DNA of 64,000 bases from Pseudobdellovibrionaceae bacterium (GCA_016785955.1 JAEUWH010000084.1:50914-114913); one strand, 5' to 3'. Shown: positions 28,402-38,238, numbered from the stretch's first letter. Numbers and translations: made by a program. Notes: generated by a model from the letters alone, not told the origin.

Positions 28402-30800
28402 GTTGGTCCGGGATTAGAAAATCATTTAGCGAATCTAGTATTTTAAAAAACTCATTTTACAATATCATGGGGCAAGGGTTACCCTTAGCTATCGGGTTAG
28501 TCTGTATTCCACGGCTAATTACTCATTTAGGTATTGAACGATTTGGTTTACTGTCTCTGGTTTGGATTTTTCTTGGATATCTTGCTTTCTTCGATTTGGG
28601 ATTAGGCCGAGCCATTATTAAAATTATTTCTGAACAGTTAGGCCGCGGAAACCGGGCTGCTATAAGCCGTTTCTTTTGGACAACGATTTGGATTATCTTT
28701 GGCCTTTCAATTGTCGGGTCCATCGTTAGCTTGATTTTCGCCCATACGTTTATGATTGAAGTCTTTAAAATTCCCGAATCATTACGAGAAGACGCCCTTC
28801 ATTCATTTTATTTGTTATCGTTAGGTATCCCGGTGATTACATTAACGGCTGCATTCAGAGGCCTAATGGAAGCCGAACAGCGATTCTTTATTATTAATTT
28901 GCTTCAAGGGGTGAACGGTACAATTACGTATATTGTTCCGTTACTCATTGCATATTATACGCAAGATGTTTCTATAATTATTTTATACCTGGTTGTAGCG
29001 CGATTCCTGGCCTTGATTGCACATATTGTCGTGTGCTTAAATCGTTTCCCAGAACTACGCAAAGTTTCACTTCCGGATCGCGAAGCGCTACCTCTTTTGA
29101 TTCGCTTTGGTGGCTGGTTGACAGTTTCCAATTTAATCAGCCCGTTAATGGTTTATTTTGATCGTTTTATTTTGGGCTCAATGATTCAGGTTGGAGATTT
29201 GGCTTACTATACGACTCCATATGAAATCATCACACGTGTTTTAATTATTCCATCAGCTGTAAGCCGGGTACTATTTCCATCAGTTTCATTTACTTTAGCT
29301 CAAAACTCGTCAAGCGAGAAACTTATCGAGAATGCATATCGCCTTACGACATTAACACTTCTTCCAATTATTATTTTGCTAATTACAATTGCAAAACCGG
29401 GAATGACGTTGTGGCTAGGTCCGGAGTTTGGAGATCGCAGTTCCATCATTCTGCAAATTTTAGCATTGGGTGTATTTTTTAACGGTATCGCGTCGATTCC
29501 GTTTACGCTGATTCAAAGCTCGAACAGACCAGATCTTACCGCAAAAGCACATATGTTTGAACTTCCCATTTATGCGATAGTTCTTTGGTTTATGTGCCAC
29601 CATTACGGCACGATGGGGGCCGCCGTTGCCTGGAGTTTTCGCATTATTCTAGATTTGGTTATTCTAAACTTTTTAGCACGTAAAAACCTTAGAGAACTTT
29701 CTTACTTCTTAGAGATCATGAATAAAAAATATATCTTTTTATTCATTTATCTAATTTCGTTCGTCGTCTTTATTCACTTCGGCGATTATATTTCAGCCAT
29801 ACTTTTCACTTCATTACTTCTTGTCTATCTGTGGGCTTATTTCGTTACCTTCGAAGAGAAGTATATGCTTAAGAATTTGCAATGGTTATCGTTTAAAAAA
29901 TCTAATTATGTTCCCATTAAAAATGATAATACGGCCGTTTTGATTATTACTTTTAATCCCGAACCATCTTTAAAAAACACGATCCAGTTTTTAAAAAAGC
30001 AATTTGATCGAATTATTATTGTTGATAACGGCTCACATGGATCAGGTTTTGATGCATTAAAAAGTATTGAATCGGAACATTCTAAATCTGGCGTATTTAT
30101 TCATTTTAACGACGAGAATTATGGCATTTCTAGGGCTCTTAATCAAGGCTTCAAAATTGCTCAGAATGAGGGTTTCAAGTGGGTTCTAACTTTTGACCAA
30201 GACTCTCGTCCTCATGATAGTTATTTAGAGATGGGACAGGATATTTTGTCGACATTTCCTAACCCTGAATCCGTTGCCATGATAACCCCAACGCTTTACG
30301 AACAGAAGCTTCAAGCTATTATTCCGTTTAATAAAAAACCTAAAGAAAAATGCGCACCGACTCGGTTAGCGATTACATCAGGGGCAATTACACGTGTAGA
30401 TAGCTTCTTTAGTGTTGAAGGTTACAATGAATCTTTGTTTATCGATTATGTAGATTTCGATTTCTGCTTTAGACTTCGTCATTCTGGCTATACACTTTTA
30501 GAGTCAAATTTACTGATCTTAAATCATCAATTAGGAAACACCCAAAAACATGATTTCTTCTTCACTAATTTCATTACCACTCATCACAATGAAACTCGCC
30601 GCTACTATATTACGCGTAATCGACTTTATATGTATAAACGTTATTTCTTGCTTGAAACAGATTGGGTACTCGAAGATGCCATGAACTTCATCAAAGATTT
30701 ATTCAAAATCTTGATCGCCGAAAAACAAAAACGAGCTAAAATAAAAAGTATTTATATGGGAATTCGTGATTTTTCTTTAAGTCGCTACGGAAAAATTTAA
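28398..30800 (+). CDS. Wzx-like flippase fused to GT2 glycosyltransferase
   Basis: The 800-residue protein has two parts. Residues 1 to about 480 form a polysaccharide-transporter (MATE/MVF superfamily) membrane domain with about twelve to fourteen helices, starting FYNIMGQGLPLAIGLVCIPRL. From about residue 505 a cytosolic GT2 domain follows: AVLIITFNPEP, RIIIVDNGSHG, INYGISRALNQG-type residues, WVLTFDQDSRPH (acidic motif near residue 600) and FIDYVDFDFCFRLRH. The two functions are usually separate proteins. Translation is continuous with no stop or frameshift, so this is a true fusion or a gene merger. It could couple completion of the last sugar to flipping. Confidence 0.88.
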   Translation: MSWSGIRKSFSESSILKNSFYNIMGQGLPLAIGLVCIPRLITHLGIERFGLLSLVWIFLGYLAFFDLGLGRAIIKIISEQLGRGNRAAISRFFWTTIWIIFGLSIVGSIVSLIFAHTFMIEVFKIPESLREDALHSFYLLSLGIPVITLTAAFRGLMEAEQRFFIINLLQGVNGTITYIVPLLIAYYTQDVSIIILYLVVARFLALIAHIVVCLNRFPELRKVSLPDREALPLLIRFGGWLTVSNLISPLMVYFDRFILGSMIQVGDLAYYTTPYEIITRVLIIPSAVSRVLFPSVSFTLAQNSSSEKLIENAYRLTTLTLLPIIILLITIAKPGMTLWLGPEFGDRSSIILQILALGVFFNGIASIPFTLIQSSNRPDLTAKAHMFELPIYAIVLWFMCHHYGTMGAAVAWSFRIILDLVILNFLARKNLRELSYFLEIMNKKYIFLFIYLISFVVFIHFGDYISAILFTSLLLVYLWAYFVTFEEKYMLKNLQWLSFKKSNYVPIKNDNTAVLIITFNPEPSLKNTIQFLKKQFDRIIIVDNGSHGSGFDALKSIESEHSKSGVFIHFNDENYGISRALNQGFKIAQNEGFKWVLTFDQDSRPHDSYLEMGQDILSTFPNPESVAMITPTLYEQKLQAIIPFNKKPKEKCAPTRLAITSGAITRVDSFFSVEGYNESLFIDYVDFDFCFRLRHSGYTLLESNLLILNHQLGNTQKHDFFFTNFITTHHNETRRYYITRNRLYMYKRYFLLETDWVLEDAMNFIKDLFKILIAEKQKRAKIKSIYMGIRDFSLSRYGKI

Positions 30801-30846
30801 TGTTAGAAGGCTCAGCCTTTAGACCAACAACTTAAAACACCTACTC
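30801..30846. terminator. Possible weak terminator between convergent genes
   Basis: AAGGC at 30807-30811 and GCCTT at 30815-30819 form a short hairpin with a 3-base loop, 7 bases after the fusion-gene stop, followed by only TTT-poor sequence. It is a candidate terminator only. Confidence 0.3.
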
Positions 30847-31713
30847 CTAACCGAGATAACCCCACCCTTTTTCGATCGCAATCGCTTTCACTTTGTCCAC
30901 AAGCGCTTGGATCTGGGGATATTGTGTTTTTAATCGAGAATTTGAAGGTCGCTTGGCCGGTGTCGGGAATTGGTCTGTCGAAATGGGATGAATCGCTTTT
31001 ACCTTAACTGGCAATCCCTTCTCTTGGGCCTCTTTAACCGTCATTTCGGCCATCTTGTACCAAGTCATATAGGGTTTAAAACTCAGATGATAAATACCAG
31101 GATCCAAACTTATCTTGTTCCCAGCTGGCGAGATTAGTAGCTTAACAAATGCACTGATTTCGCGGGCATCCGTTGGCGAGCCGAATTGATCGTTAACGAT
31201 CGAAATTTCTTCTCGCTCCTGCGCCAGTCTTAAAATAGTCTTTGGAAAGTTCTTCCCCCAGGGCGCATACACCCACGAGACACGAAAAATATAGTATTGC
31301 CCGCCAGCTTTTTGCACTAATTTTTCCCCCTCCAGCTTTGTCTGCCCATAAAAATTCACCGGATTTGTTTGCGTTGCCTCAGTCAAAGGATTCATCCCCG
31401 AACCATCAAAAACATAATCCGTCGAGAAATGCACAAACGGAATATTGTTTTGCATACACCACTGCGCTATTTCACCCACCGTCGTCGCGTTAATCTGAAA
31501 TGCTATGCTTTTTTCCGATTCCGCTTTATCCACCAAGGTATAGGCCGAGGCATTTATCACCATCTGAGGTCTTTTTTGATTTAAAATTTTAACAATTTCT
31601 TGGGGGTCCAGAAAATTCGCTTCCTCACTGGACAAAAACTCTGCGGCCCCATCCACTAAATCATTTTGCAAGGCCTGTGCAACTTGGCCGTTTTTTCCAA
31701 ACACTAGGATCAT
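30847..31713 (-). CDS. rmlD: dTDP-4-dehydrorhamnose reductase
   Basis: The 288-residue protein catalyses the last step of dTDP-L-rhamnose synthesis with NAD(P)H. It begins MILVFGKNGQVAQAL (GxxGxxA nucleotide motif), has NASAYTLVDKAE near residue 65, and FSTDYVFDGSG followed by YGQTKLEGE (Tyr/Lys pair) near 105-135. The frame is open 96 codons further upstream, but that part is antisense to the metalloprotease gene. ATG 31711-31713 with GGAAGAAA just before it is the sensible start. It is separated from rmlBAC by two unrelated genes and inverted. Confidence 0.94.
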   Translation of the reverse strand: MILVFGKNGQVAQALQNDLVDGAAEFLSSEEANFLDPQEIVKILNQKRPQMVINASAYTLVDKAESEKSIAFQINATTVGEIAQWCMQNNIPFVHFSTDYVFDGSGMNPLTEATQTNPVNFYGQTKLEGEKLVQKAGGQYYIFRVSWVYAPWGKNFPKTILRLAQEREEISIVNDQFGSPTDAREISAFVKLLISPAGNKISLDPGIYHLSFKPYMTWYKMAEMTVKEAQEKGLPVKVKAIHPISTDQFPTPAKRPSNSRLKTQYPQIQALVDKVKAIAIEKGWGYLG

Positions 31714-31771
31714 TTTTCTTCCTTTGATAGTTCGCCAATTTAAATTTAGTTTTTCGCTTTCGGCAACATTT

Positions 31772-32539
31772 TTATGGATGAAACCAACACCGTAATCGTG
31801 GAGATGCAGGGTCCACCGCCGCTGCTTTATATATATCCATTCTGCATTGATAAGACGGGTACCGGGACGACAATGTCTCGGCGACCTCGTCCTCTGACCA
31901 CTGTTCAGGATTGGCCCATGGAACATCAATGTCAAAATACACCTGTGCCATTTGCACAAAATCAATTCCGCTTGTAGCCACCCAACGGCACCGAGAAACA
32001 TTTTTGGAATTTTCGCATAATTTTTCAGTCGAATGCTCCATCTGATTTGTCAACAACGCAGACTTCATCTCTAATAACCGATCATACAACTTGGGCATAC
32101 ACGTCCCTGCCGCAAACATATCCGCCTGCCCTTCAGACGACGACCAGTGAACCTCACCCAAAAATATTTGCCTAGGCTCTCCGCCCAATTTGTGTCCCAA
32201 CTCATGACACAAAATCGCCGACAATGCCCCCACCGTCATGTAACGGGCACGCACAAATCCACCATACAGTAAAATATAAAACTGGTCCTGATAAATATTA
32301 GAACCTGCCCCTATATAGGGTTGGGACCAGACCACATCTCTGGTCCACGACTCTAAATTACCCCCTAAAGCCGCGCCAAATTCCTGATCTAAAATTTTTA
32401 GCAACGTCCAAAGATCGGCCTCCTGAATCCCGGATTCGTTTTGATCAACAGAAAACTGATACTGCGGCGGATTTTTTCTTTCCACAGAATGAGCCCCGGC
32501 AAGGGAACTTAAAAATAAAATGAATAAAAAATATCTCAT
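31772..32539 (-). CDS. Secreted zinc metalloprotease-like protein
   Basis: The 255-residue protein has a signal peptide (MRYFLFILFLSSLAGAHS). A zinc-binding HELGH occurs at residues 112-116 and a downstream SSSEGQADMFAA supplies Glu136 and Asp140, an arrangement like M48-type peptidases (HExxH plus ExxxD). Cysteines at about 111, 147 and 175-183 may form disulfides in the periplasm. The start overlaps the upstream lipoprotein stop by 4 bases, so the two are co-translated. The substrate is unknown. Predatory Bdellovibrio-like bacteria carry many secreted proteases, but nothing here ties this one to predation. Confidence 0.75.
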   Translation of the reverse strand: MRYFLFILFLSSLAGAHSVERKNPPQYQFSVDQNESGIQEADLWTLLKILDQEFGAALGGNLESWTRDVVWSQPYIGAGSNIYQDQFYILLYGGFVRARYMTVGALSAILCHELGHKLGGEPRQIFLGEVHWSSSEGQADMFAAGTCMPKLYDRLLEMKSALLTNQMEHSTEKLCENSKNVSRCRWVATSGIDFVQMAQVYFDIDVPWANPEQWSEDEVAETLSSRYPSYQCRMDIYKAAAVDPASPRLRCWFHP

Positions 32540-33270
32540 AAAGGTTTATCGTCCATCCCCAAACGTCCATAAAATGGCAGTTTCAAGGCTGGACGCAATA
32601 TATCGATACCAAACGTCATGCTCAAGATGTTTATCTCTATTCCCTCGGCCAAGCCGATAGTGAAACCCAACAAACCAAATAACGACATCTGCACGCCCGA
32701 ACCACTGGGACTTAAAGCAAAAATATTTGAATTAATCAGGTAATCTTTACCAATCGCATGCGGAGGAAGCTCGACGGTTATCTCGGGCGTAGAGCGAATA
32801 ATATACGCCACAAAGGTATTACTATTTGGCCCCGGCCATAATGTATAAGACTTTCGGTACGGGTAATTTTCTATGACGTCTTGGACCCGAGCAATCATCC
32901 GCTCTGCTTTTTCGCCTCGGACTTCAAATAAAATCTTAGGCTCGTTTCCATACCAATAACGATCAGGAATGTCTCGGACAACTGTTACCGCAGAGCCTTC
33001 ACCTCGCCCCAGTCCCCAGCTTGTCACCTGCGCCACCGTATATTCATGTTCGTTGACCTTTTTCCACGCAACCCAAGGGTGCGTAGCAAAATAGCCCCTC
33101 CACGAAAAAGCCCGGGCCGCATAGATTTGAAATATCGATTCTTTTAAGTCCTTTGGTAAAGGAGCTATTTTCGCGCTCTCTCGACTGGCCGTACGCCAAT
33201 TCGATGTCGTACATGCTGAAAGCAACAAAAGACTAACCACCAAAAAATATTTAAATATTCGCAAAATCAT
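32536..33270 (-). CDS. Uncharacterised lipoprotein
   Basis: The 244-residue protein has an N-terminal helix (YFLVVSLLLLSACTTS) with a lipobox whose +1 residue is Cys at about 20, so it should be lipid-anchored in an outer or inner membrane leaflet. I recognise no catalytic motif. A hydrophobic, glycine-rich patch (GVQMSLFGLLGFTIGLAEGIEI) lies near residue 195. It is translationally coupled to the following metalloprotease and may be its partner or inhibitor; that is inference. Confidence 0.75.
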   Translation of the reverse strand: MILRIFKYFLVVSLLLLSACTTSNWRTASRESAKIAPLPKDLKESIFQIYAARAFSWRGYFATHPWVAWKKVNEHEYTVAQVTSWGLGRGEGSAVTVVRDIPDRYWYGNEPKILFEVRGEKAERMIARVQDVIENYPYRKSYTLWPGPNSNTFVAYIIRSTPEITVELPPHAIGKDYLINSNIFALSPSGSGVQMSLFGLLGFTIGLAEGIEINILSMTFGIDILRPALKLPFYGRLGMDDKPL

Positions 33271-33419
33271 ATATTGAGACGACTCATCTCAAACTCTTTA
33301 ACTGAAAAGGTCAAAAGGTTTTCCAGCACCACCGCCCTGGTTGTTTCCCAATTTATTTAATCTTGATTTCACTGATTCCTTCCGCCATAGTACATGTGTT
33401 TGAATTCAAGGAGATTTTT
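33271..33419. promoter_or_regulatory. Divergent intergenic region; Shine-Dalgarno of rmlB
   Basis: The region separates the lipoprotein gene from rmlB. AAGGAG at 33408-33413 lies 6 bases before the rmlB ATG at 33420, which decides that start over an open-frame start at 33363. Confidence 0.5.
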
Positions 33420-34451
33420 ATGCGTCTAGTAGTCACTGGAGCTGCTGGTTTTATTGGCAGCGCATTTGTTCGCGAAGCGGCTCAAGCGGGACATGATATC
33501 GTCATCTTGGATGCCTTGACCTATGCGGGGCATATGGAAAATATCGATGATATTTTAAAGCCCGGTAAAATTGATTTTGTGAAATCCGATATTAAAAACT
33601 TTGACGACAGCTTAGCGCTCTTTCAAAAATATAGTATCGATGCGGTGATTAACTTTGCGGCGGAAAGCCATGTCGATAATTCGATCTCTGGTCCACGTAC
33701 GTTCATCGAAACCAACGTCATGGGGACGTTCGCATTATTGGAAGCTAGCCGTTCTTATTGGGGTAAACTTGAAGGCACAAAGAAAACTAATTTCCGTTAT
33801 GTACAGGTCTCAACCGACGAAGTATACGGCTCCTTGGGGGAAACCGGAAAGTTTCATGAAGAGCTTCCCTACAAACCAAATTCTCCCTACTCGGCTTCAA
33901 AAGCCGCATCCGATCACTTAGCGCGCGCTTGGTTTCACACCTATCAACTGCCCACGGTGACTACTAATTGCTCGAACAACTATGGCCCTCGTCAGTTTCC
34001 CGAAAAACTTATTCCTGTAATGATCACAAAATGTCTGGCCGGCGAAAAACTGCCTGTCTATGGCAACGGCGGCAACGTCCGCGATTGGATTCACGTCGAA
34101 GACCACAGCCGTGGAGTTTTGTTAGCCTTAACCAAAGGAACTGCAGGCGAGACCTACTGCTTTGGCGGGAACTCGGAACGCAATAACCTTCAAGTCGTAA
34201 ATACTATTTGCACCATCCTCGATGAAGTTCGTCCACGTGCAGATAAGAAATCATACAAAGAACAAATCTCGTTTGTGCAAGATCGTGCCGGACATGACTG
34301 GCGTTACGCCATCGACGACACCAAGGCGCAGCGCGAACTTGGCTTCCATCGTCAGTACAAACAATTTGAAGACGGCCTTAAAGCCACCGTAACGTGGTAC
34401 CTGGACAATTTAGGCTGGGTCGATAAAGTGAAATCCAAACCAAAGAAATAA
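33420..34451 (+). CDS. rmlB: dTDP-glucose 4,6-dehydratase
   Basis: The 343-residue protein converts dTDP-glucose to dTDP-4-keto-6-deoxyglucose with bound NAD+. Visible motifs are VTGAAGFIGSAF at the N-terminus, NFAAESHVDNSI near residue 78, the STDEVYGSL active-site segment, and SPYSASKAASDHL (catalytic Tyr/Lys). NYGPRQFPEKLIP is the substrate-binding signature. It is the first gene of rmlB-rmlA-rmlC. Its product can feed rhamnose and amino-deoxy-sugar routes such as the aminotransferase at 8406. Confidence 0.97.
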   Translation: MRLVVTGAAGFIGSAFVREAAQAGHDIVILDALTYAGHMENIDDILKPGKIDFVKSDIKNFDDSLALFQKYSIDAVINFAAESHVDNSISGPRTFIETNVMGTFALLEASRSYWGKLEGTKKTNFRYVQVSTDEVYGSLGETGKFHEELPYKPNSPYSASKAASDHLARAWFHTYQLPTVTTNCSNNYGPRQFPEKLIPVMITKCLAGEKLPVYGNGGNVRDWIHVEDHSRGVLLALTKGTAGETYCFGGNSERNNLQVVNTICTILDEVRPRADKKSYKEQISFVQDRAGHDWRYAIDDTKAQRELGFHRQYKQFEDGLKATVTWYLDNLGWVDKVKSKPKK

Positions 34452-34468
34452 ATTTTTGAGGAGACAAC

Positions 34469-35347
34469 ATGAAAGGTATTATCCTTGCCGGCGGTAGCGG
34501 AACACGCCTCTGGCCAACAACTAAATCAGTTTCCAAACAACTCCTTCCTGTTTACGATAAGCCCACGATTTATTACCCTCTTTCCACACTTATGCTGGCG
34601 GGAATTAAAGAGATTCTTATTATCTCTACACCTCGTGATCTTCCGCTCATCGAAGAACTTCTTGGCGATGGTTCACATATTGGCATATCTTTAAAATACA
34701 AAGTCCAGCATAAACCAGATGGCATCGCTCAAGCATTTGTATTGGGCGAGGATTTTTTAGGCGGCGCCCCCGCATGTTTAATTCTGGGTGACAATTTATT
34801 CTACGGACATGACATCACTCTTCAGCTGGAAAAAGCAAAAGCTTTGAGTAAAGGAAGTGTCGTGTTCGCATACCATGTTCACGATCCTGAACGTTATGGC
34901 GTTGTCGATTTTGATAAATCTGGCAAAGCCTTATCGATCGAAGAAAAGCCAAAAGCTCCAAAATCAAATTGGGCCGTCACGGGTTTGTACTTCTACGATT
35001 CGACAGTCACTCAAAAAGTAAAAACGTTGAAACCCTCGGCACGAGGTGAACTCGAGATTACAGATCTAAATAAATTGTACTTACACGAAGGCACCCTACA
35101 AGTGGAAAAATTTGGACGTGGCGTAGCCTGGTTAGACACCGGCACTCATGAGTCCCTACTGAGTAGTTCAATTTTCGTTCAAACCATCGAAGAACGCCAA
35201 GGACTTAAAATCGCGTGCCTAGAAGAAGTCGCTTTGTTCAAAAACTTCATCACTCATGCAGAATTTGCAACGATTGCCGAACGTTCGCCTAACAGTGGCT
35301 ATGGTAACTACCTTCGCAAGATCGCACAAAATTATGGTAAATGGTGA
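34469..35347 (+). CDS. rmlA: Glucose-1-phosphate thymidylyltransferase
   Basis: The 292-residue enzyme makes dTDP-glucose from dTTP and glucose-1-phosphate. The N-terminal [16 protein letters not shown] is the nucleotidyltransferase signature, with [10 protein letters not shown] near residue 31, [10 protein letters not shown] near 108-117 (metal-binding Asp) and [20 protein letters not shown] near 155. The length is normal for the family. A GAGGAG ribosome site lies just upstream, and the gene starts 17 bases after rmlB. Confidence 0.97.
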   Translation: MKGIILAGGSGTRLWPTTKSVSKQLLPVYDKPTIYYPLSTLMLAGIKEILIISTPRDLPLIEELLGDGSHIGISLKYKVQHKPDGIAQAFVLGEDFLGGAPACLILGDNLFYGHDITLQLEKAKALSKGSVVFAYHVHDPERYGVVDFDKSGKALSIEEKPKAPKSNWAVTGLYFYDSTVTQKVKTLKPSARGELEITDLNKLYLHEGTLQVEKFGRGVAWLDTGTHESLLSSSIFVQTIEERQGLKIACLEEVALFKNFITHAEFATIAERSPNSGYGNYLRKIAQNYGKW

Positions 35348-35350
35348 TCC

Positions 35351-35896
35351 ATGGACATCAAAGAATTCAAGATTTCAGGCCCCAAGTTGATCACACTGAA
35401 AACCTTTGGCGATGACCGCGGTTTTTTCTGTGAACGTTTTAAACTGGATCCATTTGCCGAAATTGGAATTAAGAATTTAGTGCAAGATAATTTCTCGCGT
35501 TCGACTTCAAAAGTTCTGCGCGGACTCCATTATCAGTGGGATAAACCACAGGGGAAATTGGTCACCGTTACCCGTGGTTCGATCTTTGATGTGGCCGTAG
35601 ACATTCGCAAAGACTCTCCGACATTTGGTCAACACATCAGCGTGGTTCTGACCGATACCCAGCCGCAATGGTTTTGGATCCCGGCTGGATTTGCCCATGG
35701 CTTCTGTGTTGTGGACGATCAAGGCGCCGATGTTATGTACAAAGTCGACAACTACTGGAACGGTAAAGGTGAATCTGGGATCGCCTGGAATGATCCCACT
35801 CTGAAAATCGATTGGCCCTATACAGATCCTGAATTAAGCCCCAAAGACAGCATCAATAAATCCTTCAAAGATTACACGAGTGACCCAAAATTCTAG
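35351..35896 (+). CDS. rmlC: dTDP-4-dehydrorhamnose 3,5-epimerase
   Basis: The 181-residue cupin performs the double epimerisation between RmlB and RmlD. Key residues are visible: RGLHYQ (catalytic His), TRGSIFDVAVDIR, and FAHGFCVV with the second conserved His. It starts 3 bases after rmlA and its 3' end overlaps the next gene by 17 bases. Confidence 0.96.
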   Translation: MDIKEFKISGPKLITLKTFGDDRGFFCERFKLDPFAEIGIKNLVQDNFSRSTSKVLRGLHYQWDKPQGKLVTVTRGSIFDVAVDIRKDSPTFGQHISVVLTDTQPQWFWIPAGFAHGFCVVDDQGADVMYKVDNYWNGKGESGIAWNDPTLKIDWPYTDPELSPKDSINKSFKDYTSDPKF

Positions 35897-37331
35897 ATCC
35901 CGCTTTGCATTGCAGTTCACATTTCTAATCTCGCTTATTTCACTGCTGCCATATTTGACGTTCTTCTTTGTCGTCGTTCCCTGCTCGGACGATATTTTTT
36001 ACCACAACTATGCTCAGGACAAGACCGTCTCTGAGTTCATGGTTCACCACTATACCACCTGGACTGGTCGTTATTTTTCAAACCTGATGATGGCCATTAA
36101 TCCCTACACTTTGACCAGCAATCCCCATGCGTACCCCTGGATGATGCTCTCCCTCTTTTTCATTTTCACGATTTCTTTGTTTTGGATGCTGCAAACACTG
36201 AGTGCCAAGCTCAATCCCGATTTGACACTTAAAAACAGCACCGCCCCCACCTTAGGACATGCCACAGGCATGATCTCGATCATTGCCCTTTCGTTGTTTT
36301 TTCATAAAATGCCCAGAACGGCCGATTCGTTGTACTGGTTCGCCGGAGCCTCGTCTCACCTGCTGCCAATGAGCCTTGTTCTGATTTCGATCGGACTCTA
36401 TGTTAAAAACTTGTATCGCACCACAAAGAACACGACCGTCCCCTTTATCACTTCAATCTTGGGGATTTCTGTATTCAGCTTTATCATCTGTGGATCTAAT
36501 GAAACGTTAGCCATTCAATGGTTATTCACTCTCATGTTTGGAATTTTTTATCATGCCGTAATCGAAAAGCGTTGGGAAAAATCACTTGTTCTACCTCTGC
36601 TGGTTGCCGTGATCGGCTTTGGCATTCTGTATCTTGCTCCAGGCAATATAGTACGCGCCAAAGAACTGCACGGCGGCCATGACATAGGCCTGCTGCTGAT
36701 CAAACCCTGGGGACTGATCATCGAAACAACCGCGCGGTATCTCAGCCTCAGCCTTTTACTTTCCGCTCTGCTATTTTTTCCCTTTTTGAAAAGTATGAAC
36801 TCTCGCATTTCCACTCGCGCCAAAGAACCACGAAGCCTTATGTTACTAGGACTTTTTGGTTTAGGCTTGTTCGCGCTGACGTTCGTTCCTTCTGTTTGGA
36901 CCATGGGAGGACTACCTCCCCGCCGAGTATTGAACAATACCTACCTCCTATTTCTGCTTTACGGAACTTTTTTACTTATTCTATTTGCGCACAAATTGGA
37001 TTTCTTACGTCGCTGGTCCGATCGCCTTTACACACTTTCTAACATACAATTAAAAATTCTTATCGCCGTAAGCTCATTGTTTTTATTCAATCATTTTTAT
37101 GCCTGGAAAGATCTGCTTCACCTTCCCCACTTCCTGAACTCTATGGAAAAACGCCAAACACTTGTCTCGGCCAACCCGCACCAAGATCTGACACTTCCCA
37201 ACCTAGAGTATTTCCCGACGACGTTTTTCTACGAAGACATCACCGTTAAAACTGATGACTATCGCAATGTGGTTTTCTCTGAATTCTACAAATTAAAAAG
37301 TGTACGTCTGGCCAAAGAATATGAAGAATAA
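35880..37331 (+). CDS. DUF6056-like polytopic membrane protein
   Basis: The 483-residue protein starts at GTG inside rmlC and has about ten to twelve hydrophobic helices. After the first helix it shows VPCSDDIFYHNY and then FMVHHYTTWTGRYFSNL, the acidic and WTGR(Y/F) pattern seen in DUF6056-type proteins of surface-polysaccharide loci. The family is often suspected to be GT-C glycosyltransferases, which I cannot verify. Co-translation with rmlC suggests it uses or handles rhamnose-containing glycans. Confidence 0.75.
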   Translation: MTQNSRSRFALQFTFLISLISLLPYLTFFFVVVPCSDDIFYHNYAQDKTVSEFMVHHYTTWTGRYFSNLMMAINPYTLTSNPHAYPWMMLSLFFIFTISLFWMLQTLSAKLNPDLTLKNSTAPTLGHATGMISIIALSLFFHKMPRTADSLYWFAGASSHLLPMSLVLISIGLYVKNLYRTTKNTTVPFITSILGISVFSFIICGSNETLAIQWLFTLMFGIFYHAVIEKRWEKSLVLPLLVAVIGFGILYLAPGNIVRAKELHGGHDIGLLLIKPWGLIIETTARYLSLSLLLSALLFFPFLKSMNSRISTRAKEPRSLMLLGLFGLGLFALTFVPSVWTMGGLPPRRVLNNTYLLFLLYGTFLLILFAHKLDFLRRWSDRLYTLSNIQLKILIAVSSLFLFNHFYAWKDLLHLPHFLNSMEKRQTLVSANPHQDLTLPNLEYFPTTFFYEDITVKTDDYRNVVFSEFYKLKSVRLAKEYEE

Positions 37332-37419
37332 CAAAAAAACCTAGGATCTTGCAGCCGCCCTCATCCTATTAAAGCTTGCTTCGCAGATTTCTTTAGCCGA
37401 TACTGGCCTTCATACACGT

Positions 37420-38238
37420 ATGAGCCAGCTATTAATTATTGTTCCCTGCTACAACGAGGAATCACGAATCAGACTAGAGCTTTTCAAAGACTATTTTGAT
37501 CGCCCCGACGCCATCAAGGCCGACATACTTTTTGCCAATGATGGCTCCTCGGACAACACCTCTGAAAAAATCCGCAGTTTCATTGCCAAATATAATTTGC
37601 AGGATCGCTGGTATGTTTTCGATAATCCAAAAAATACAGGCAAAGCCAATGTGATTCACAACGCCTATCACTGGTCGAAAAAATTCATCCCGTCCCGATC
37701 TAATCCCGCTAACACCATCGCGATTGATTTTCAAAAAAAAGTACCCATCGAGGCGGATGGTCACACCCTTCCCACGGTCTATGATTGGTACGCATACTGG
37801 GATGCCGATCTGGCTACGCCACTATTTGAAATCCCCAACATGTTTCGCTTTCGCGAACTTTTTTACCCGCGAAAAGAAGTCGTCTTTGCCAGTCGCGTGC
37901 TACGTTTGGGCAGTCAAATTTCCAGAAATCCCCTGCGCCACTATTTAGGCAGAGTATTTGCGACCGTCATCGATTTAGCTTTAAACGTCGGCAGCTATGA
38001 CAGCCAGTGCGGTGCCAAATTGCTTAGCCGTTACATGGCCGAAAAGGCGTTCGCCGAACCGTTCCTCAGCGCCTGGATTTTTGATGTTGAAATTATGCTT
38101 CGCGTGGGCGAAATCAATATTACCGAATATCCCTTAATCGAGTGGGTCGATGTCCCCGGCTCAAAAGTCAAAATCTTCAAAGAAGCATTTCGCATCCTAA
38201 AAGAAATTTTCCTAATTAAAGAAAAATACAAACGCTAG
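37420..38238 (+). CDS. GT2 glycosyltransferase, ALG5/dolichyl-phosphate-glucose-synthase-like
   Basis: The 272-residue protein begins LLIIVPCYNEESRIR, with ILFANDGSSDNTSEK near residue 43 and a YWDADLATPLFEI acidic motif near residue 127. The C-terminal half has SYDSQCGAKLLSR and SAWIFDVEIMLRVG, the pattern of ALG5-type GT2 enzymes that load a sugar onto polyprenyl phosphate. No transmembrane helix is evident. It could charge the lipid carrier for the membrane protein at 35880. Confidence 0.87.
   Translation: MSQLLIIVPCYNEESRIRLELFKDYFDRPDAIKADILFANDGSSDNTSEKIRSFIAKYNLQDRWYVFDNPKNTGKANVIHNAYHWSKKFIPSRSNPANTIAIDFQKKVPIEADGHTLPTVYDWYAYWDADLATPLFEIPNMFRFRELFYPRKEVVFASRVLRLGSQISRNPLRHYLGRVFATVIDLALNVGSYDSQCGAKLLSRYMAEKAFAEPFLSAWIFDVEIMLRVGEINITEYPLIEWVDVPGSKVKIFKEAFRILKEIFLIKEKYKR

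Noticed and set aside
31714..32001. 96-codon N-terminal extension of rmlD
   Set aside because: It is antisense to the metalloprotease gene; ATG 31711-31713 with GGAAGAAA matches the family start.
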